Part shown: one piece after another, positions 63,972 to 64,000 of the stretch
Layout of the letters: the number at the start of each line of letters is the position of its first letter
Position numbering within the stretch: the stretch's first letter is position 1
From: UBA1309 sp047605645
GTDB lineage: Bacteria > Bacteroidota > Bacteroidia > Bacteroidales > Dysgonomonadaceae
NCBI GenBank assembly: GCA_047605645.1
Contig: JASGFJ010000010.1
Location: 51,959-115,958 of the forward strand
Direction of reading: 5' to 3'
Length of the DNA: 64,000 nt
Made by a program: the position numbers and the translations under genes
Notes under the pieces: generated by a model
The model's input: the letters and a program-made list of their open reading frames with translations, nothing else
Databases searched by the model: none
Told to the model about the DNA's origin: nothing

Positions 63972-64000
63972 TAGATGAGGTAAGAAAGTCGAAGGGAGGG

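Larger units (their letters stand above)
61521..64000 (+). mobile_element. IS66-family insertion sequence (right end outside the window)
   Basis: Starts at GTAAGCGTCTCCGCGATACC (61521-61540), the GTAAGC start usual for IS66 ends, and carries the three expected genes in order: an ORF1 accessory gene, the ORF2/TnpB gene and the TnpC transposase. The first 8 bases outside (ATAGAATC, 61513-61520) would be the target duplication if the element is intact. The right inverted repeat (ending in GCTTAC) is not reached, so completeness cannot be judged. No frameshift seen in the three ORFs. Confidence 0.88.

Overview
The window looks like a chromosomal stretch of a Bacteroidales bacterium (phylum Bacteroidota). 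It is AT-rich, genes rarely have Shine-Dalgarno sites, and many upstream regions carry the Bacteroidota -7 element TAnnTTTG. The gene families also fit: a SusC-type receptor beside a hybrid two-component sensor, an F-ATPase operon starting with beta-epsilon, and the sigma-54 activator/LptE/SecG cluster. I cannot name the genus. I recognise no rRNA, tRNA or CRISPR array. Promoter calls below refer to the consensus -33 TTTG / about 19-21 nt / -7 TAnnTTTG.

Layout: 1-5 kb is the edge of a polysaccharide-utilisation-type locus, with a truncated SusC-like gene (minus) diverging from a hybrid sensor/AraC regulator; a 93-bp tandem duplication precedes the regulator. 5-11 kb has single metabolic and RNA-modification genes (threonine aldolase, GNAT, M48 protease, nucleotidyltransferase, RlmD-type methyltransferase). 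10.9-15 kb has an array of palindromic 23-bp repeats, then ribonuclease G/E, a 30-residue mS38/bS22-like protein, HU, and divergent mutY. 15-20 kb holds a phosphatase/exonuclease/rlmH run, a PiT phosphate transporter with its DUF47 partner, a DUF3298 lipoprotein and a 55-residue small protein. 20-28.5 kb is mainly plus-strand: rpe, comEC, nrnA-like, a phosphohexomutase, sigma-54 activator, lptE, a hypothetical gene, secG.

28.8-34 kb has an orphan histidine kinase, ferritin and a four-gene 2-oxoacid:ferredoxin oxidoreductase operon. 34.2-41.6 kb is the complete F1Fo ATP synthase operon (D-C-I-like-B-E-F-H-A-G) with two tiny overlapping ORFs in its leader. 42.6-47.1 kb is a galactose module (galM, MFS sugar transporter, galK, Nudix-HTH regulator). 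47-59 kb holds envelope and housekeeping genes (SIMPL, DJ-1/PfpI, TatD, polyprenyl synthase, pentapeptide protein, M16 peptidase, an EF-Ts-like UBA protein, TldD/TldE pair). 59-61 kb has a VOC protein with a WYL regulator, and an IS66-type element begins at about 61.52 kb and runs off the end.

Most of the window is ordinary core genome. The less explained parts are the duplication before the hybrid sensor, the 23-bp palindrome array, the short ORFs before atpD, the gene-free stretch at 33.7-34.2 kb, and small proteins that automatic annotation would probably miss.
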